Below are positions 46,201 through 54,681 of a stretch of DNA of 64,000 bases, in pieces (the stretch's first letter is position 1; the number at the start of each line of letters is the position of its first letter). The stretch spans positions 1 to 64,000 of the forward strand of contig CAWJIJ010000003.1 in assembly GCA_963842955.1 (NCBI GenBank). The letters are read 5' to 3'. Position numbers and translations under genes: made by a program. The DNA comes from JARFQW01 sp963842955. GTDB taxonomy: Bacteria > Pseudomonadota > Gammaproteobacteria > Steroidobacterales > XN24. The notes beneath the pieces are model-generated. The model was not told the origin of the DNA and searched no databases. It saw only the letters and a list, made by a program, of their open reading frames with translations.

Positions 46201-49147
46201 TGGGCGTGTTGAACTGCCCCTGGGCGCTGCCGGCCCGGTTCGCCGGGGCCACGGTGCAGCTGTCGGGCTCGAAGGTACAGCTGTAGCCGCGGCTGCGGCC
46301 GTCCCGGCAGGCGTTGTTGCCGCTGCCGGTACAGCGGCCGGCCCAGCCGACGTAGTCCCCCGGTACCGGCTCACCCGCGGTATCGACGGTCACCGGCCCG
46401 ATCTTGTGGATCCGGTGATGGGCCACGTCCGCGACATACACACTGCCGTCGGAGCCGACCTCCAGCGCCTGGGGCCGACCGACCCAGTTGTCGACGAGCT
46501 GTTCATCGGCCAGCGGGCCGAGTTCGCCGAGATAACGGGTGTCACGGTCGCCCGATAGCGCGAACGCGAAGACGCTGAAGCGATCTGCGACATAGGCAAT
46601 ATCGCGATCGCTGTCGATGCGCGCCAGCGCCAGCGATCCGGCGTCGATGGCACTGTCGGGCGCCGAATTGCCGTCGAAGGTGTACGAATCCCCGCATTCT
46701 GCAGTGGTATCGGTGGCGGGGCGATTCTCCCAGTCCGTTTTGCAGCGGCGAAGCCGTAGCTGGTTGCTCGAGCTGCCCGGCTGACTGGCCTGGTAGAAAT
46801 AGAGAAACCCGTCGCGGTCCACCACGAAGCTGTCGTCCAGCGGCTCGTCTTCGCCTTCCGAGCCGATCCGCGCCTGGCCGAGGAAGTCTCCGGACGCGGC
46901 CCATTTGGAGAAGCGGGCGAAGGTCTGGGGATTGTCGTCGAATTGCGGGCAGGTAAAGAACTCGTCGAGGACATAGCGCTCGCCGTCGTCGGTGACGTGG
47001 ACGAAGCGGGCTTCATGGACGAAGTTTCGCGGCGGCACCCGGTCCTTGTCCGCGAGGTCCGTGGAACAGTAGTTCCTGCGAATAAAACTCCGCGCATCCT
47101 CGTCGGTCGGGTCGAAGTCCGGGCCCAGCCCATCGCCGGGCCGGGTACGGTAGTCCTCGATGAAGAACGGGAACAGCGGCGCGATGAACTGCCCATGGGA
47201 CGGCTGCGACGCGATGCGGAACCACAGGGGGTCGGCGACGCCGTCGAGCACGTCGTCGTCGCGGGCTTCCAGGCGAATGTTCACCGGTTCCGCAGTCAGG
47301 GTCTGGGCCGCCGGGGCGACCGGAATCACCGGTGCGGTATTGGTGCCGGGTGTCTTGATCGTGACCTGCTGTGTGGCGCTGGCCTCGTTGCCGCTGCCGT
47401 CGGTTGCCGTCCAGGCGATCCGCGTGCGACGGTTCACCGGAAACACGGCCGGTGCGTCATTGGCGACGACGGGCGCAACGTCCACGAGATCCACGACGGC
47501 CGGCTCGCCGACCTCGGCGTCGGCCAGCGACAGGGGAGCGGCGCTCTCCACGACCTTGCCGGGCGGTGCCAGGATGATCGGCGGCTGGCGATCGGCGACG
47601 ATGACGGTCTGGGTGGCCGTCGGCGCATAGTCCTGGCCGTCATCGGGCGGATTGGGCCCCTTGTCCCGGGCCGTCCACGTCACGGTGTTCGTGCCCAGCG
47701 TGAGGAGCTCGGGGGCATCCAGGATCAGTTCCGGCCGCCGTCCGCAGTTGTCCCGCGTACCGGCCTCGGCAATCGGCTGCAGCTGATCCCGCGCCCGGAA
47801 CAGGCGCGTGCCGCCGAAGTCCGTGGCCTCGATGACCACCGGCTCCGGGGGCAGGGTGATGGTGGGGGGGACGTTGTCCCAGACGGTAATGGTCTGACCG
47901 ACGGTGCTGTAGGCGGTCTCGCGGGTGCCCAGTTTCTGCAGGAGATCGAACTCGATCAGGTCCTGGATGACGAGCTCGACCAGGGCGACGACGGTTTCGT
48001 CCTTGTCGTCGCAGTCCAGGCCCGCCTGGATTACGATGACAGCGAGGTCCCGGTTGTTGTCCCGCCAGGTCGTATAAATCGTGTCCAGGAGCTCCGCCTG
48101 GGCGCGGGTCAGCAGGCCGGCTTCCCGCAGTTCATCGGCGACGCCCTCGCTCAGGGTAGAAACGCCGGCACTGGCCGCCGTGCCCAGGACGTCGAACATG
48201 CTGCCCCGTATGGTGCACTCGATATTTTCCCGGATTTGCCTGAGCAGCTTGCTCCGGCGCTTCTTCTTCCACGCTGTCTTCCAGATATCCTCGTATCGCC
48301 GGACACCCTCGCTCAGCCGGGCAGCACCCTGGGGGTCGAGGGGCTCGTTGATGATGGCTCTGCTGATGCCGACGTCCCTGGCCTCCCTGGCATACTTCGC
48401 GCCGGCATAAGCGTTCTTGACCTCGGTGAGCAGCCCGGTGAGGAGCAGGGCGCCCGGTGCGATGACGTCGGAGATCCTGTTGAGCTCGGTGGCCGCTTCC
48501 CATGCCACGGTGTGCCGGCCGATGGGCAGGTACACGAACTGCGGATCCTCGGCCCCCGGGTCGATCGGAACGTAAGGTTCGCCCAGCGCGTCGGCGCCAA
48601 AGTCGAATCGCCGGACGGGATTGGGCGTGCCGAGCCGCAACACGACCGAGGAGTTGGCGTGATAGACGTTGGGCGACCCCAGCAATCCCCAGCGGGTCGA
48701 CAGCTTGCCGAGTTTTCCGGGGAACCACGGATAGGTCGTGTTCGTGCGAGCGTCGTAGTAGGCCTCGGGAATATTGGCGAATCCGAAGAGATTCTCGTAT
48801 TCGGCCTCCGGGCTCAGGAGTTCGAACTGGATGCCGCAGCCGTCCGATGTGTACCCGTCGTTTGCATAGGTGCGGCTCTGATCGGGAAACACCTCGACGG
48901 GCGCCGGGGCCTCGAGCCAGGGTCGAAGATACTTCAGGGCGATGTTCGATCCGTACTCGACGGTCTCCGCGGAGTACTGGATGGCGGGGAAGGGCAGCAC
49001 GCCCGCGAAGATGGCGACGTCATGGCCGACCACTAACGTGACCATCGCGGCAAACAGCTCGTCATTATCGAGCGGCCGTGCGGCCGACGTCCAGCCGGAA
49101 GACAGCGTCAAGCCGGCGAAAACAAAACACAGTCTCAAGCGCTTCAT
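43226..49147 (-). CDS. Giant multidomain secreted protein (HYR, NHL, cadherin-like, DUF11, TSP3, FG-GAP)
   Basis: 1,973 residues from the ATG at 49147 (GGAGG 7 nt upstream). Signal peptide LCFVFAGLTLSSGWTSA. The first 420 residues are unassigned. Then come HYR-type Ig domains (about 425-620: VTWTARDKGPNP, IAWTATDGSGNEASATQQVT), an NHL-like propeller (about 700-1100: VGSDGSVYVADVAHHRIHKI, VLYVADYENARIQRLGPDGS), cadherin-like/VCBS domains (about 1120-1260: TLEDVAVALELPAEDPDG), a PKD-like segment, and a DUF11-like domain (about 1390-1480). Calcium-binding thrombospondin type 3 repeats follow (about 1485-1620: DSDGDGMSDGFELAYGLDPG), then about seven FG-GAP repeats to the end (FDGDGRSDVLIRNRDDGRWS). 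It is probably an extracellular adhesin or matrix protein. No anchor or sorting tail is seen. Confidence 0.9.
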   Translation of the reverse strand: MKRLRLCFVFAGLTLSSGWTSAARPLDNDELFAAMVTLVVGHDVAIFAGVLPFPAIQYSAETVEYGSNIALKYLRPWLEAPAPVEVFPDQSRTYANDGYTSDGCGIQFELLSPEAEYENLFGFANIPEAYYDARTNTTYPWFPGKLGKLSTRWGLLGSPNVYHANSSVVLRLGTPNPVRRFDFGADALGEPYVPIDPGAEDPQFVYLPIGRHTVAWEAATELNRISDVIAPGALLLTGLLTEVKNAYAGAKYAREARDVGISRAIINEPLDPQGAARLSEGVRRYEDIWKTAWKKKRRSKLLRQIRENIECTIRGSMFDVLGTAASAGVSTLSEGVADELREAGLLTRAQAELLDTIYTTWRDNNRDLAVIVIQAGLDCDDKDETVVALVELVIQDLIEFDLLQKLGTRETAYSTVGQTITVWDNVPPTITLPPEPVVIEATDFGGTRLFRARDQLQPIAEAGTRDNCGRRPELILDAPELLTLGTNTVTWTARDKGPNPPDDGQDYAPTATQTVIVADRQPPIILAPPGKVVESAAPLSLADAEVGEPAVVDLVDVAPVVANDAPAVFPVNRRTRIAWTATDGSGNEASATQQVTIKTPGTNTAPVIPVAPAAQTLTAEPVNIRLEARDDDVLDGVADPLWFRIASQPSHGQFIAPLFPFFIEDYRTRPGDGLGPDFDPTDEDARSFIRRNYCSTDLADKDRVPPRNFVHEARFVHVTDDGERYVLDEFFTCPQFDDNPQTFARFSKWAASGDFLGQARIGSEGEDEPLDDSFVVDRDGFLYFYQASQPGSSSNQLRLRRCKTDWENRPATDTTAECGDSYTFDGNSAPDSAIDAGSLALARIDSDRDIAYVADRFSVFAFALSGDRDTRYLGELGPLADEQLVDNWVGRPQALEVGSDGSVYVADVAHHRIHKIGPVTVDTAGEPVPGDYVGWAGRCTGSGNNACRDGRSRGYSCTFEPDSCTVAPANRAGSAQGQFNTPRFIAIDPRDVLYVADYENARIQRLGPDGSFAGEAVSKGTGINAGNEPSFIIGNLGKPASVSVNSSQFFVVDRDEQFVHVFGTLPFKDITDNAATVEYVSDQDFPNPNVSGTDTFSFTATDGLATSDPAIVTVTVNRNFRPPVALADTVTTLEDVAVALELPAEDPDGIAGKDFLGLDTLTYTITKQPEHGTLTEILQPEANCELPGDGACWRYTPEAEFFGDDQLSFRANDGRDDSEEAVVTLTVIPANDPPVVTINPPDQMPLGFPILLDVEFTDDPGDSYEARIVWGDGETDVTGGIETPEGGDPVLNGIQIAYPPPSGGAGRLVAEHTFEAGGPRTVTACATDSEGLEGCDSIVVDVQPLVSLGIGGLVYAEPLAEDEISLQEVADGESFTYEVTVHNGLPSVGAGLPAEGVVLAAALPAALNITDISVSQGQCTTAELVLNCKLGDLEPDAAAVLTIGAAGPGRLQDVQARDLNGTVWLGSGAAEAETEFMVTVDIVPNTADSDGDGMSDGFELAYGLDPGRDDAGEDADADGLTNLQEYELGTSPRNTDSDGDSMADGWEVANGFDPVSPADADEDADGDGLSNREEHAKGTEPRNPDTDGDGVPDGPDNCPLAANAGQEDVDGDGLGDACDNAAGDRRHLLLRRASDSRWTQYTLVGSSVASAGLLDLTRSFDYQPVSRGDFDGDGYSDLLVRDVTGNKGGRWALWTLVDQRITSAGAPKLTPNLDYAVISTDDFSGDGKADVLTRSATTGRWAMFLMNGKQVTGARELTGLPRDLSLQPVATADFDGDGRSDLLLRRADGTWSMHLLDGLTVVDSGVPTFTTADYFRVQAVADFNGDGRGDVLLRRPNGNWFMYLMDGLRVVDLGKPPITKNTAWQIAAADDFDGDGRSDVLIRNRDDGRWSMSLMNGRRIRSAGLVNLARNRQLQVLETGDFNGDGRADVLLRHVSDEYQSIRWVLHTLDGLTVLETAQPEVTRNPDWKPVTD

Positions 49148-49484
49148 CACCATGCCTCCCCAGTGCACGGTCTCGCTTGAGAGATACTCAGGTGAGAGAT
49201 ACTCAGGCGATTTGTTATTTCAGCCTTCTGGGCCCGTTAAGCGCTGCATCGCCGGGCCGGCCGTCTCGTCTTTGCGAGCCTTTTCCCAGTAAACCCCCGC
49301 GCGACGGACGCTGTCAATGCTGCACCGCGCGCCAGCTCTGTTACGCTGCCATAGGTCGGGCTGCCATGGGGTCGTTCCGGCTGTTGCGATGGAAATCGAC
49401 GGTGAGACATAAGGTCAGGAGGACAGCGCGCCAGGCTCTGAACTGGCCGATCAAGTGAATTGTCTCCCTGACTGGGGGCCTCCA
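49148..49484. other. Intergenic region upstream of the giant protein gene
   Basis: 337 bp. It holds the giant gene's Shine-Dalgarno and probably its promoter. A short tandem repeat (GAGAGATACTCAGG twice, 49179-49207) and a degraded dispersed palindrome (49418-49467) are present. No gene. Confidence 0.5.
49418..49467. repeat. Dispersed palindromic element, degraded (copy 10)
   Basis: Left arm GGAGGACAGCGCGCC is weak; right arm TCAAGTGAATTGTCTCC is recognisable. Total length matches the family. Confidence 0.5.
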
Positions 49485-49973
49485 CTATTCGAATTCAAAT
49501 AGCCTCGGCGACGCCTGGCTGGCAATCTTGGGTCTCATCAGGGCCTGCATTTCCTTGCTGAACATGGTCTCCCGAGTACTCCACCAGTACCTGACGCCAG
49601 GATATCTGCAGAACTCGTTGAGCCCTTCCTCCGCTCCTTCCCAGAATGAATCATCGATCCGTCGATGATGATGCTGTTCGTGGATGATTTCGAAGGTCCG
49701 CAACATTCGATTGAAAAGAAATGAAAGACGCACCTGTTCCACAGGATCGAGGCTGTCCCAGTCCTTGATGCCTCTAAGGAATATTGAAGACAGCTCGGCG
49801 TCAGCAGATATGTCTCCGTAAACCAGGTTCAGCTCGTTGGCCATGGCGTTTCTCGAGGCCAGTCTGTTTTCCATGGACTGGCTGCGGACCTGTCTGGCCA
49901 GATAGACCAGCGAGAATATGACGCCGATGGCCGCTATGGTTTCGCCGGTTGCACCAATCGCTTCCCAATTCAC
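49485..49973 (-). CDS. Small membrane protein of unknown function
   Basis: 162 residues from a GTG at 49973, with GGAGA 9 nt upstream and a typical NWEAIGATGE start. An ATG at 50021 adds an unlikely leader. One membrane helix (TIAAIGVIFSLVYLARQV, about 12-29) is followed by a soluble helical domain with RLASRNAMANELNLVY, FNRMLRTFEIIHEQHHH and RYPGVRYWWSTRETMFS. Proteins with this N-terminal pattern are frequent hypothetical proteins in marine gammaproteobacteria; no function is known to me. Monocistronic. Confidence 0.75.
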   Translation of the reverse strand: MNWEAIGATGETIAAIGVIFSLVYLARQVRSQSMENRLASRNAMANELNLVYGDISADAELSSIFLRGIKDWDSLDPVEQVRLSFLFNRMLRTFEIIHEQHHHRRIDDSFWEGAEEGLNEFCRYPGVRYWWSTRETMFSKEMQALMRPKIASQASPRLFEFE

Positions 49974-50048
49974 TGTGATGTCTCCGAAGCAGGAACCCGG
50001 AAGTAGTTTATCCATCTGCACGGTGCAGGCGACAGAAATTCGCGATAC

Positions 50049-50097
50049 GGGGACCAGTCACCCAACGATACCCACGGCAGTTGAGAGGACTGTCCCC
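50049..50097. repeat. Dispersed palindromic element, full copy (copy 11)
   Basis: Left arm GGGGACCAGTCACCCAAC and right arm GTTGAGAGGACTGTCCCC, between divergent genes. Confidence 0.8.
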
Positions 50098-50171
50098 GGA
50101 ACCGATGGATCACAGCAGTCCCTCCACGGGGTACTATCGTCTGCCTCAGAGACACCCAAGAGTGCCCGGCC

Positions 50172-51269
50172 ATGAAATCAGCAATCCTACGGTTTGGTCT
50201 TTTCAAATCGCTGTCACTCGTGTTCCTGCCGCTGGTCCCCTTCGTGCTGGTCCAGGCCGCCGGTGAGGACTGCACATCCACCGATGAAGCCGGCTTCGTT
50301 TGCGGTCTGCAAAACCCCGAAGACCTGGTACTGATCCCGGGTACCAAGTGGATCATCTCGAGCGGCATGGCGCCTGGGGCGGGCCTTTATCTGGTAGATG
50401 CCCACAAGAAAGCCTGGACCACGATGTATCCGGGTGACGAACGGCGATCCCGGCCTGATACGGAAACCTACGGCGCCTGTGCCAGCCCGCCGGATCCCGA
50501 GAGCCTCGTGACCCACGGGCTGAACCTGCGGCCCGGGAAGGGCGGCCATTCCACACTCTATGTGGTCGGCCACGGCGGTCGAGAGGCCATCGAGGTGTTC
50601 GACGTCGACGCCAGCGGCCCGAGCCCGGAATTGACCTGGATCGGGTGCGTCATGACCCCGGAAGGCATGGAGGCCAACAGTGTGGCGTCGTTGCCCGACG
50701 GCTCGCTGGTCGCGACCATTCCGCTGCAGCACGGCAAGACCATCAGTGATGCGCTGGCCGGTGACAACACCGGCGGCGTCTACGCCTGGTCACCCGGTGA
50801 CAGCGAGATGCGCATGCTCAGGGGCACGGAGCTGCCTTATGCCAACGGCATCGAAGTCTCTGCCGACGGACAGGAAATCTATGTCGTGTCCTCCGGGCTC
50901 TTTACGGTCGGCGTCTATACAAACAGCAACCCGTCCACGCTGTTACGAAGCTCTGGCCCCCTGACTTTTATTCCGGACAATCTGCACATGGGGCCAAACG
51001 GCAGATTGATCACTGCCGGCCTGAACGTGGACGGCGAAGCATGCGGTACAGTGGATCGCTCGCGCGAATTCAGCCTCGAGGCGTTCGCCGCCTGCCCACG
51101 GCCGTACACGGTCTGGGATATCGACCCGGTTTCCATGCAGGGGAGAGCGCTGGCATCCGGCTCAGCGGACCAACGCTTCAGCAATATCACGATGGCGCTG
51201 CCGGTCGGTGGCGACCTCTGGATCGGGACCTTTGCGGGTGATCGCATTGCTTACCGGCAGATGAAGTAG
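50172..51269 (+). CDS. Secreted SMP-30/gluconolactonase-like beta-propeller protein
   Basis: 365 residues. Signal peptide: SLSLVFLPLVPFVLVQAAGE. The mature part is a propeller of the SMP-30/strictosidine-synthase class: CGLQNPEDLVLIPGTKWIIS, EGMEANSVASLPDGSLVATI (Asn and Asp in the metal-site position), TELPYANGIEVSADGQEIYV and LHMGPNGRLITAGLN. Conserved Cys residues (C35, C42 and later) suggest disulfides. It may hydrolyse a lactone or simply bind metal; the reaction is not determinable. It is followed by a tautomerase gene after about 175 bp on the same strand, possibly co-transcribed. Confidence 0.85.
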   Translation: MKSAILRFGLFKSLSLVFLPLVPFVLVQAAGEDCTSTDEAGFVCGLQNPEDLVLIPGTKWIISSGMAPGAGLYLVDAHKKAWTTMYPGDERRSRPDTETYGACASPPDPESLVTHGLNLRPGKGGHSTLYVVGHGGREAIEVFDVDASGPSPELTWIGCVMTPEGMEANSVASLPDGSLVATIPLQHGKTISDALAGDNTGGVYAWSPGDSEMRMLRGTELPYANGIEVSADGQEIYVVSSGLFTVGVYTNSNPSTLLRSSGPLTFIPDNLHMGPNGRLITAGLNVDGEACGTVDRSREFSLEAFAACPRPYTVWDIDPVSMQGRALASGSADQRFSNITMALPVGGDLWIGTFAGDRIAYRQMK

Positions 51270-51443
51270 CCTGGCCGCCGAGCAGAACGGTGCGCCTGTC
51301 CGACCCGGAATGCCTTCCAGCCAGGGGAGCTGTGCCCCTGATCCCTTTTTCACCTGATGGCGCCGGAAAACAGAGCCGCCCGGATCGTCTAGCCTTGCAA
51401 AGTGCCGGCTTTGCCTTGTACCGACGCCCAGGAGAACACCACC

Positions 51444-51635
51444 ATGCCCGTCATTCAGTGCGATATCAGAGAAGGCCGCAGCGCCGAGCAGAAACAGGCC
51501 CTGGCTGAAGGGATCACCCGCGTGGTCCACGAAACCATCGGCGCACCCGTGGAGTACATCTACGTCCTGATCAGGGAGACACCGGGCGCTCACCACGTGA
51601 AGGGCGGACACGCACTGCCCGAGTACCAACCCTGA
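51444..51635 (+). CDS. 4-oxalocrotonate tautomerase family enzyme
   Basis: 63 residues from ATG 51444, with AGGAG 9 nt upstream; a start 42 bp earlier would bury the catalytic residue. After Met removal the N-terminal Pro1 (MPVIQCDIREGRSAEQKQAL) is the general base of the 4-OT family. EGITRVVHETIGAPVEYIYV continues the compact beta-alpha-beta fold, and the chain ends GHALPEYQP. Such enzymes tautomerise enols in aromatic degradation or act promiscuously. Size and motif are typical; the substrate is unknown. Confidence 0.92.
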   Translation: MPVIQCDIREGRSAEQKQALAEGITRVVHETIGAPVEYIYVLIRETPGAHHVKGGHALPEYQP

Positions 51636-51644
51636 CGGAGACCA

Positions 51645-51664
51645 GGGGCAGTGCACTCCCTGAC
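51645..51664. repeat. Dispersed palindromic element, left arm only (copy 12)
   Basis: GGGGCAGTGCACTCCCTGAC matches the left arm; no right arm follows. It lies between the convergent tautomerase and HhH protein genes. Confidence 0.6.
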
Positions 51665-51761
51665 CACGGGGCCGGCGTTCGATCGTTGAGTTTGCGAGCG
51701 GGGCATCCTGGACGTCCGAGGGCTTGATCGACAGCCTGTTATCCCATGACCGGCTGAGGCG

Positions 51762-52619
51762 TTACTCGTAGTACTCGCGGCACTCCGCCTCGCGGCCGCG
51801 AACGACCCGCCGACCATCCAGTGGTCCCCGGTGCTCGGTGACGACCGTGTGCTGGCCCTCGGCATGGTGATCGTCGTGAAAATAGATGACCACCCAGTCC
51901 TGCGTGCGGCCCAGCTCGTGGGCCCGCGCGGTGTTCGAGTACAGGGCACTGAAGTGCCAGTCGCCGTGCTCGGTGTGCAGCACCGGCAGCCAGGCCTCGT
52001 TAGAGGGGTTGAAGCGCTTCGGCGCAATCGTGGGCAGCTCGCCGGCCTTTGCCTTTTTTCGGTATTCCTCGTCGACCGCCAGGATCATCGCCACCGGGGG
52101 TCCGTCGACTTCATCGAGACGACCGGATCGACGCACCCGGCTCAGCAGGCTCTGGAGCGTGGCCCGAATCGCCAGGGCCCGGCCGGCACCGATGCCGGGC
52201 ACCTTCTTTAGCCGGCCGTCGAAGGCCGCCGCTTCCAGTTCCTCCAGGGTGTCGATGTGCAGCGTGTTGTGAATTTGCTCGGCAAGCGACGGCCCGATCC
52301 CCGGGACCACCTGAAACAGCCTGACCGGGTCCAGCGTGCCCCGCAGGTGCTCCAACTGACTCCAGCGCCCGGTTCGCAGCAATTCGGCAACGGCCGACGC
52401 AATGCCCCGGCCGATGTTCGGCAGCGCCTCGAGCCCCTCCGCGCCTTCCCGCTCGAAGATCGCGTCGATGCCCTCGTCGAGCCCGGCTACCGTGTCCGAT
52501 GCCTTGCGGTAGGCACTGACCCGGAAGGGATTGGCGCCCTGCTGGCCGAGCAGGTCCGAGGCCTCGCGCAGGCGCTCGGCGATGCGTTGATTCGTTCCCA
52601 TGGCGGATGCAGTGTTCAA
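51762..52619 (-). CDS. Helix-hairpin-helix protein with PolX-type N-terminal domain
   Basis: 285 residues. The first about 85 residues are the 8-kDa-like domain of family X polymerases (NQRIAERLREASDLLGQQGA, NPFRVSAYRKASDTVAGL). HhH motifs follow (LPNIGRGIASAVAELL, VPGIGPSLAEQI, VPGIGAGRALAI). No polymerase catalytic aspartates are present. Residues about 180-285 form a separate domain (PPVAMILAVDEEYRKKAKAG, LPTIAPKRFNPSNEAWLPVL, HFSALYSNTARAHELGRTQD) that recurs with this HhH part in other proteobacteria. DNA binding at gaps or ends is inferred; the C-terminal activity is unknown. Monocistronic. Confidence 0.85.
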   Translation of the reverse strand: MNTASAMGTNQRIAERLREASDLLGQQGANPFRVSAYRKASDTVAGLDEGIDAIFEREGAEGLEALPNIGRGIASAVAELLRTGRWSQLEHLRGTLDPVRLFQVVPGIGPSLAEQIHNTLHIDTLEELEAAAFDGRLKKVPGIGAGRALAIRATLQSLLSRVRRSGRLDEVDGPPVAMILAVDEEYRKKAKAGELPTIAPKRFNPSNEAWLPVLHTEHGDWHFSALYSNTARAHELGRTQDWVVIYFHDDHHAEGQHTVVTEHRGPLDGRRVVRGREAECREYYE

Positions 52620-53206
52620 GGCGAAGCCCCCTTGAAAAGCCTAGTTGGCTTACGGCCACAGTCCACCGGAAAAATGGGCCCGCCGATTCCGCGAATCGTC
52701 TCCGTGTCGTCTGCTGACAGCTTCCGGCCGAACAACGGTCCATCAACGAAACTGCCTGGCCGGCCCGGGCTACGATGACCTTTCCACGCCGCCCGATTTT
52801 CTGCGGAGGGGCTTGCGCCACCTCATGACAACAAAAAGTCGGGACGCGGTCCGGGCAACGCCGCGGCGGAAAACTGGCCTCGTCAACTCGCTATCCCCCA
52901 TCGCCTGCTTCGGCGGCCCCACGGCCTTGCGTCGAATGCGACCCGGGCTGAAACGGGAAAAGGCGATCGATCCGGCCACCGTGCCCGGAATTCCGGCGAG
53001 GGAATGACTGCACGAAATACCTATGTTCGCCGCACCATCGCTGGACTATGGAATAGACAGAGCTACCGGGAGTCCGTCGCACACACCGGCGTGCCAACTC
53101 CTACCCAAGGGCTCCCCGGGCGTCTTGTGCCGCCGGCGTGCCAGACCGCCGGGCCCCCTTGTCCGAGAAGACGTCCGCACCGAGCCCCAAGTGACAGGAG
53201 GAAATC
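52620..53206. other. Long intergenic region, no supported gene
   Basis: 587 bp between divergent genes. Open frames here have no signal, motif or codon bias that would support them. It ends with the strong Shine-Dalgarno AGGAGG before the ATG at 53207. Confidence 0.5.
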
Positions 53207-53794
53207 ATGCGCATTTCCAGAGACTGTCTGCATTGGTTTTTCGGTTTGCTCGCACTGTGTCTGTTCGGCGGCAACGCCCTGGCCCAGAGCCGGCCGGAAT
53301 GTATCGCGGACCTCATGAAGCCCGGGGCCTGCTTCGAAGACGCCGATGTGGGAGAGGTCTTTATCGGCTGCAACCTGCCCGGCGAGAGTGATGTCGTGGA
53401 AGGCATCCTCGTCTGGGAGGAAGTGGGCAGCGGCGTGAATGACTTCGGCCGGATCAACCCGGATGGCACGCAGTTCGTTCATAGTTCTTCCAAGAACCTC
53501 GAGACGATCTTCTGCCCCTGGGACACGGTTTTTGCGGGCCTCTGCACGGCGGACACCACGGCGCCGGAGCTGCTGTACTACGGGACCTCGAGCTTCACGA
53601 CCAACGGGTTTTTCTTCGAGTTTGGCGAGCCTGCCTGCCCGTTTCTCACGACGTCCCGGGGTGAGGTGACCCGCCCGTTCGACGGCGACACCATCGAAAT
53701 CGGGGCCATGGTGAAGTACGTGCCTGACCCTGACAGCCCAAACGGCTGCCGCCTTCAGACCTGCCGGATCTTCAAGCCCGGCAAGGCCAACTAG
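53207..53794 (+). CDS. Secreted Cys-containing protein of unknown function
   Basis: 195 residues with AGGAGG 7 nt upstream. Signal peptide: WFFGLLALCLFGGNALAQ. The mature chain has about nine Cys residues in pairs (CIADLMKPGACFEDADVGE, CNLPGE, FCPWDTVFAGLC, CPFL, CRLQTCRIF), so a disulfide-rich beta domain is likely. No family recognised and no neighbours on the same strand. A perfect hairpin follows at 53835. Confidence 0.8.
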   Translation: MRISRDCLHWFFGLLALCLFGGNALAQSRPECIADLMKPGACFEDADVGEVFIGCNLPGESDVVEGILVWEEVGSGVNDFGRINPDGTQFVHSSSKNLETIFCPWDTVFAGLCTADTTAPELLYYGTSSFTTNGFFFEFGEPACPFLTTSRGEVTRPFDGDTIEIGAMVKYVPDPDSPNGCRLQTCRIFKPGKAN

Positions 53795-53834
53795 GCAGAG
53801 CAGGACACGGCGAATGAAACGCTGACGACCTGTG

Positions 53835-53862
53835 GGCGGCCCCTTTCCGGGGCCGCCTTCGC
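53835..53862. terminator. Terminator between convergent genes
   Basis: Perfect 9-bp stem GGCGGCCCC (53835-53843) / GGGGCCGCC (53849-53857) with a 5-nt loop, followed by TTCGCG. T-tract weak; it may act in both directions. Confidence 0.65.
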
Positions 53863-54026
53863 GCGGGCCTTAATGATGCGAAAAGGGGAGGCCTACCCTT
53901 TTTCAATCTCACAGTACCAAACGCGATGCGCGGTGAGCCCCTGGCTCCGCAAAACCGCGCTCCGGCCGGATCATGTTGTTCCCGCAACCGACGGGACGGA
54001 CGCAGTCCGGCCGCAGTCTCTGACCG

Positions 54027-54680
54027 CTATTCGTCTGAATGTGTCACAAGCCTGTTCAGCGCTTCGACGTTGTCGCGGTGGGTGATGAGCACCACCTCAT
54101 CGTCCGCCTTCAGGGTCGTCCCGTTTTCGGGCAGGATAAGCTCGCTATTGCGATAGATACACACGACGCGGGAGTTTTCCGACAGCTCGAGAGCGTCAAT
54201 GGGCCCCTGCTGAGCCTTGTGCACCACGAAGGACAGCACGCGTGCGTCGTCGCGAATCATCGTCGATATCTCGAGAGGATCCCGACCCTCGCACATGTCC
54301 GCCAGGTGGAGTCCGATCGTGCGGGCCGGAATAATGGTGTCTTCCAGGCCAAGCTCGAGGCAGATGTGTTCGAACTCCGGGTCATCGATCTTCGACACCA
54401 CCCGTTTGAACCCGAGTGAGCGTCCCACGAGGGCCGCGATGATGTTGGTCTGATCGCTGTTCGTCAGGCAGAGGAGGATGTCGGTGTTTTCCGGGTTCGC
54501 CTCGCGCAGGATCGCCGGCTTGCTGCCGTCACCGTGGAGATAGCCGCAGTCAAGTTCCTCCCCGAGTTCCTCCAATAGCTCCTTGTCCCGATCGATAATG
54601 ATGACTTCGTGACCCCGCTTCAGCAGCAATCGGACGGTCATCAGCGTGAGAGTGCCAGCCCCGACGAAAACGATGCGCAT
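54027..54680 (-). CDS. Ktr/Trk potassium channel gating subunit (single RCK unit)
   Basis: 217 residues from ATG 54680, one base after the TrkH stop. A start at 54701 would overlap that gene. The N-terminal RCK/TrkA_N Rossmann domain has MRIVFVGAGTLTLMTVRLLL and EVIIIDRDKELLEELGEELD (acidic residue binding the nucleotide ribose) and CGYLHGDGSKPAILREA. A C-terminal TrkA_C domain lies at about 140-217. A single RCK unit, not two, is like KtrA. It binds NAD(H)/ATP and gates the membrane subunit. Translationally coupled with the upstream gene. Confidence 0.93.
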   Translation of the reverse strand: MRIVFVGAGTLTLMTVRLLLKRGHEVIIIDRDKELLEELGEELDCGYLHGDGSKPAILREANPENTDILLCLTNSDQTNIIAALVGRSLGFKRVVSKIDDPEFEHICLELGLEDTIIPARTIGLHLADMCEGRDPLEISTMIRDDARVLSFVVHKAQQGPIDALELSENSRVVCIYRNSELILPENGTTLKADDEVVLITHRDNVEALNRLVTHSDE

Positions 54681-54681
54681 A

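Noticed and set aside
46943..49036. Plus-strand open frame of 697 codons inside the giant gene
   Set aside because: Antisense to recognisable HYR and NHL domains; no start signal or family.
49179..49207. Tandem 15-bp repeat upstream of the giant gene
   Set aside because: Only two units; too short to call a regulatory or phase-variable tract, and outside the coding frame.
52645..53007. Plus-strand open frame in the 52.6-53.2 kb gap
   Set aside because: No ribosome-binding site, motif, or codon pattern; many Arg/Pro codons typical of noncoding GC-rich DNA.
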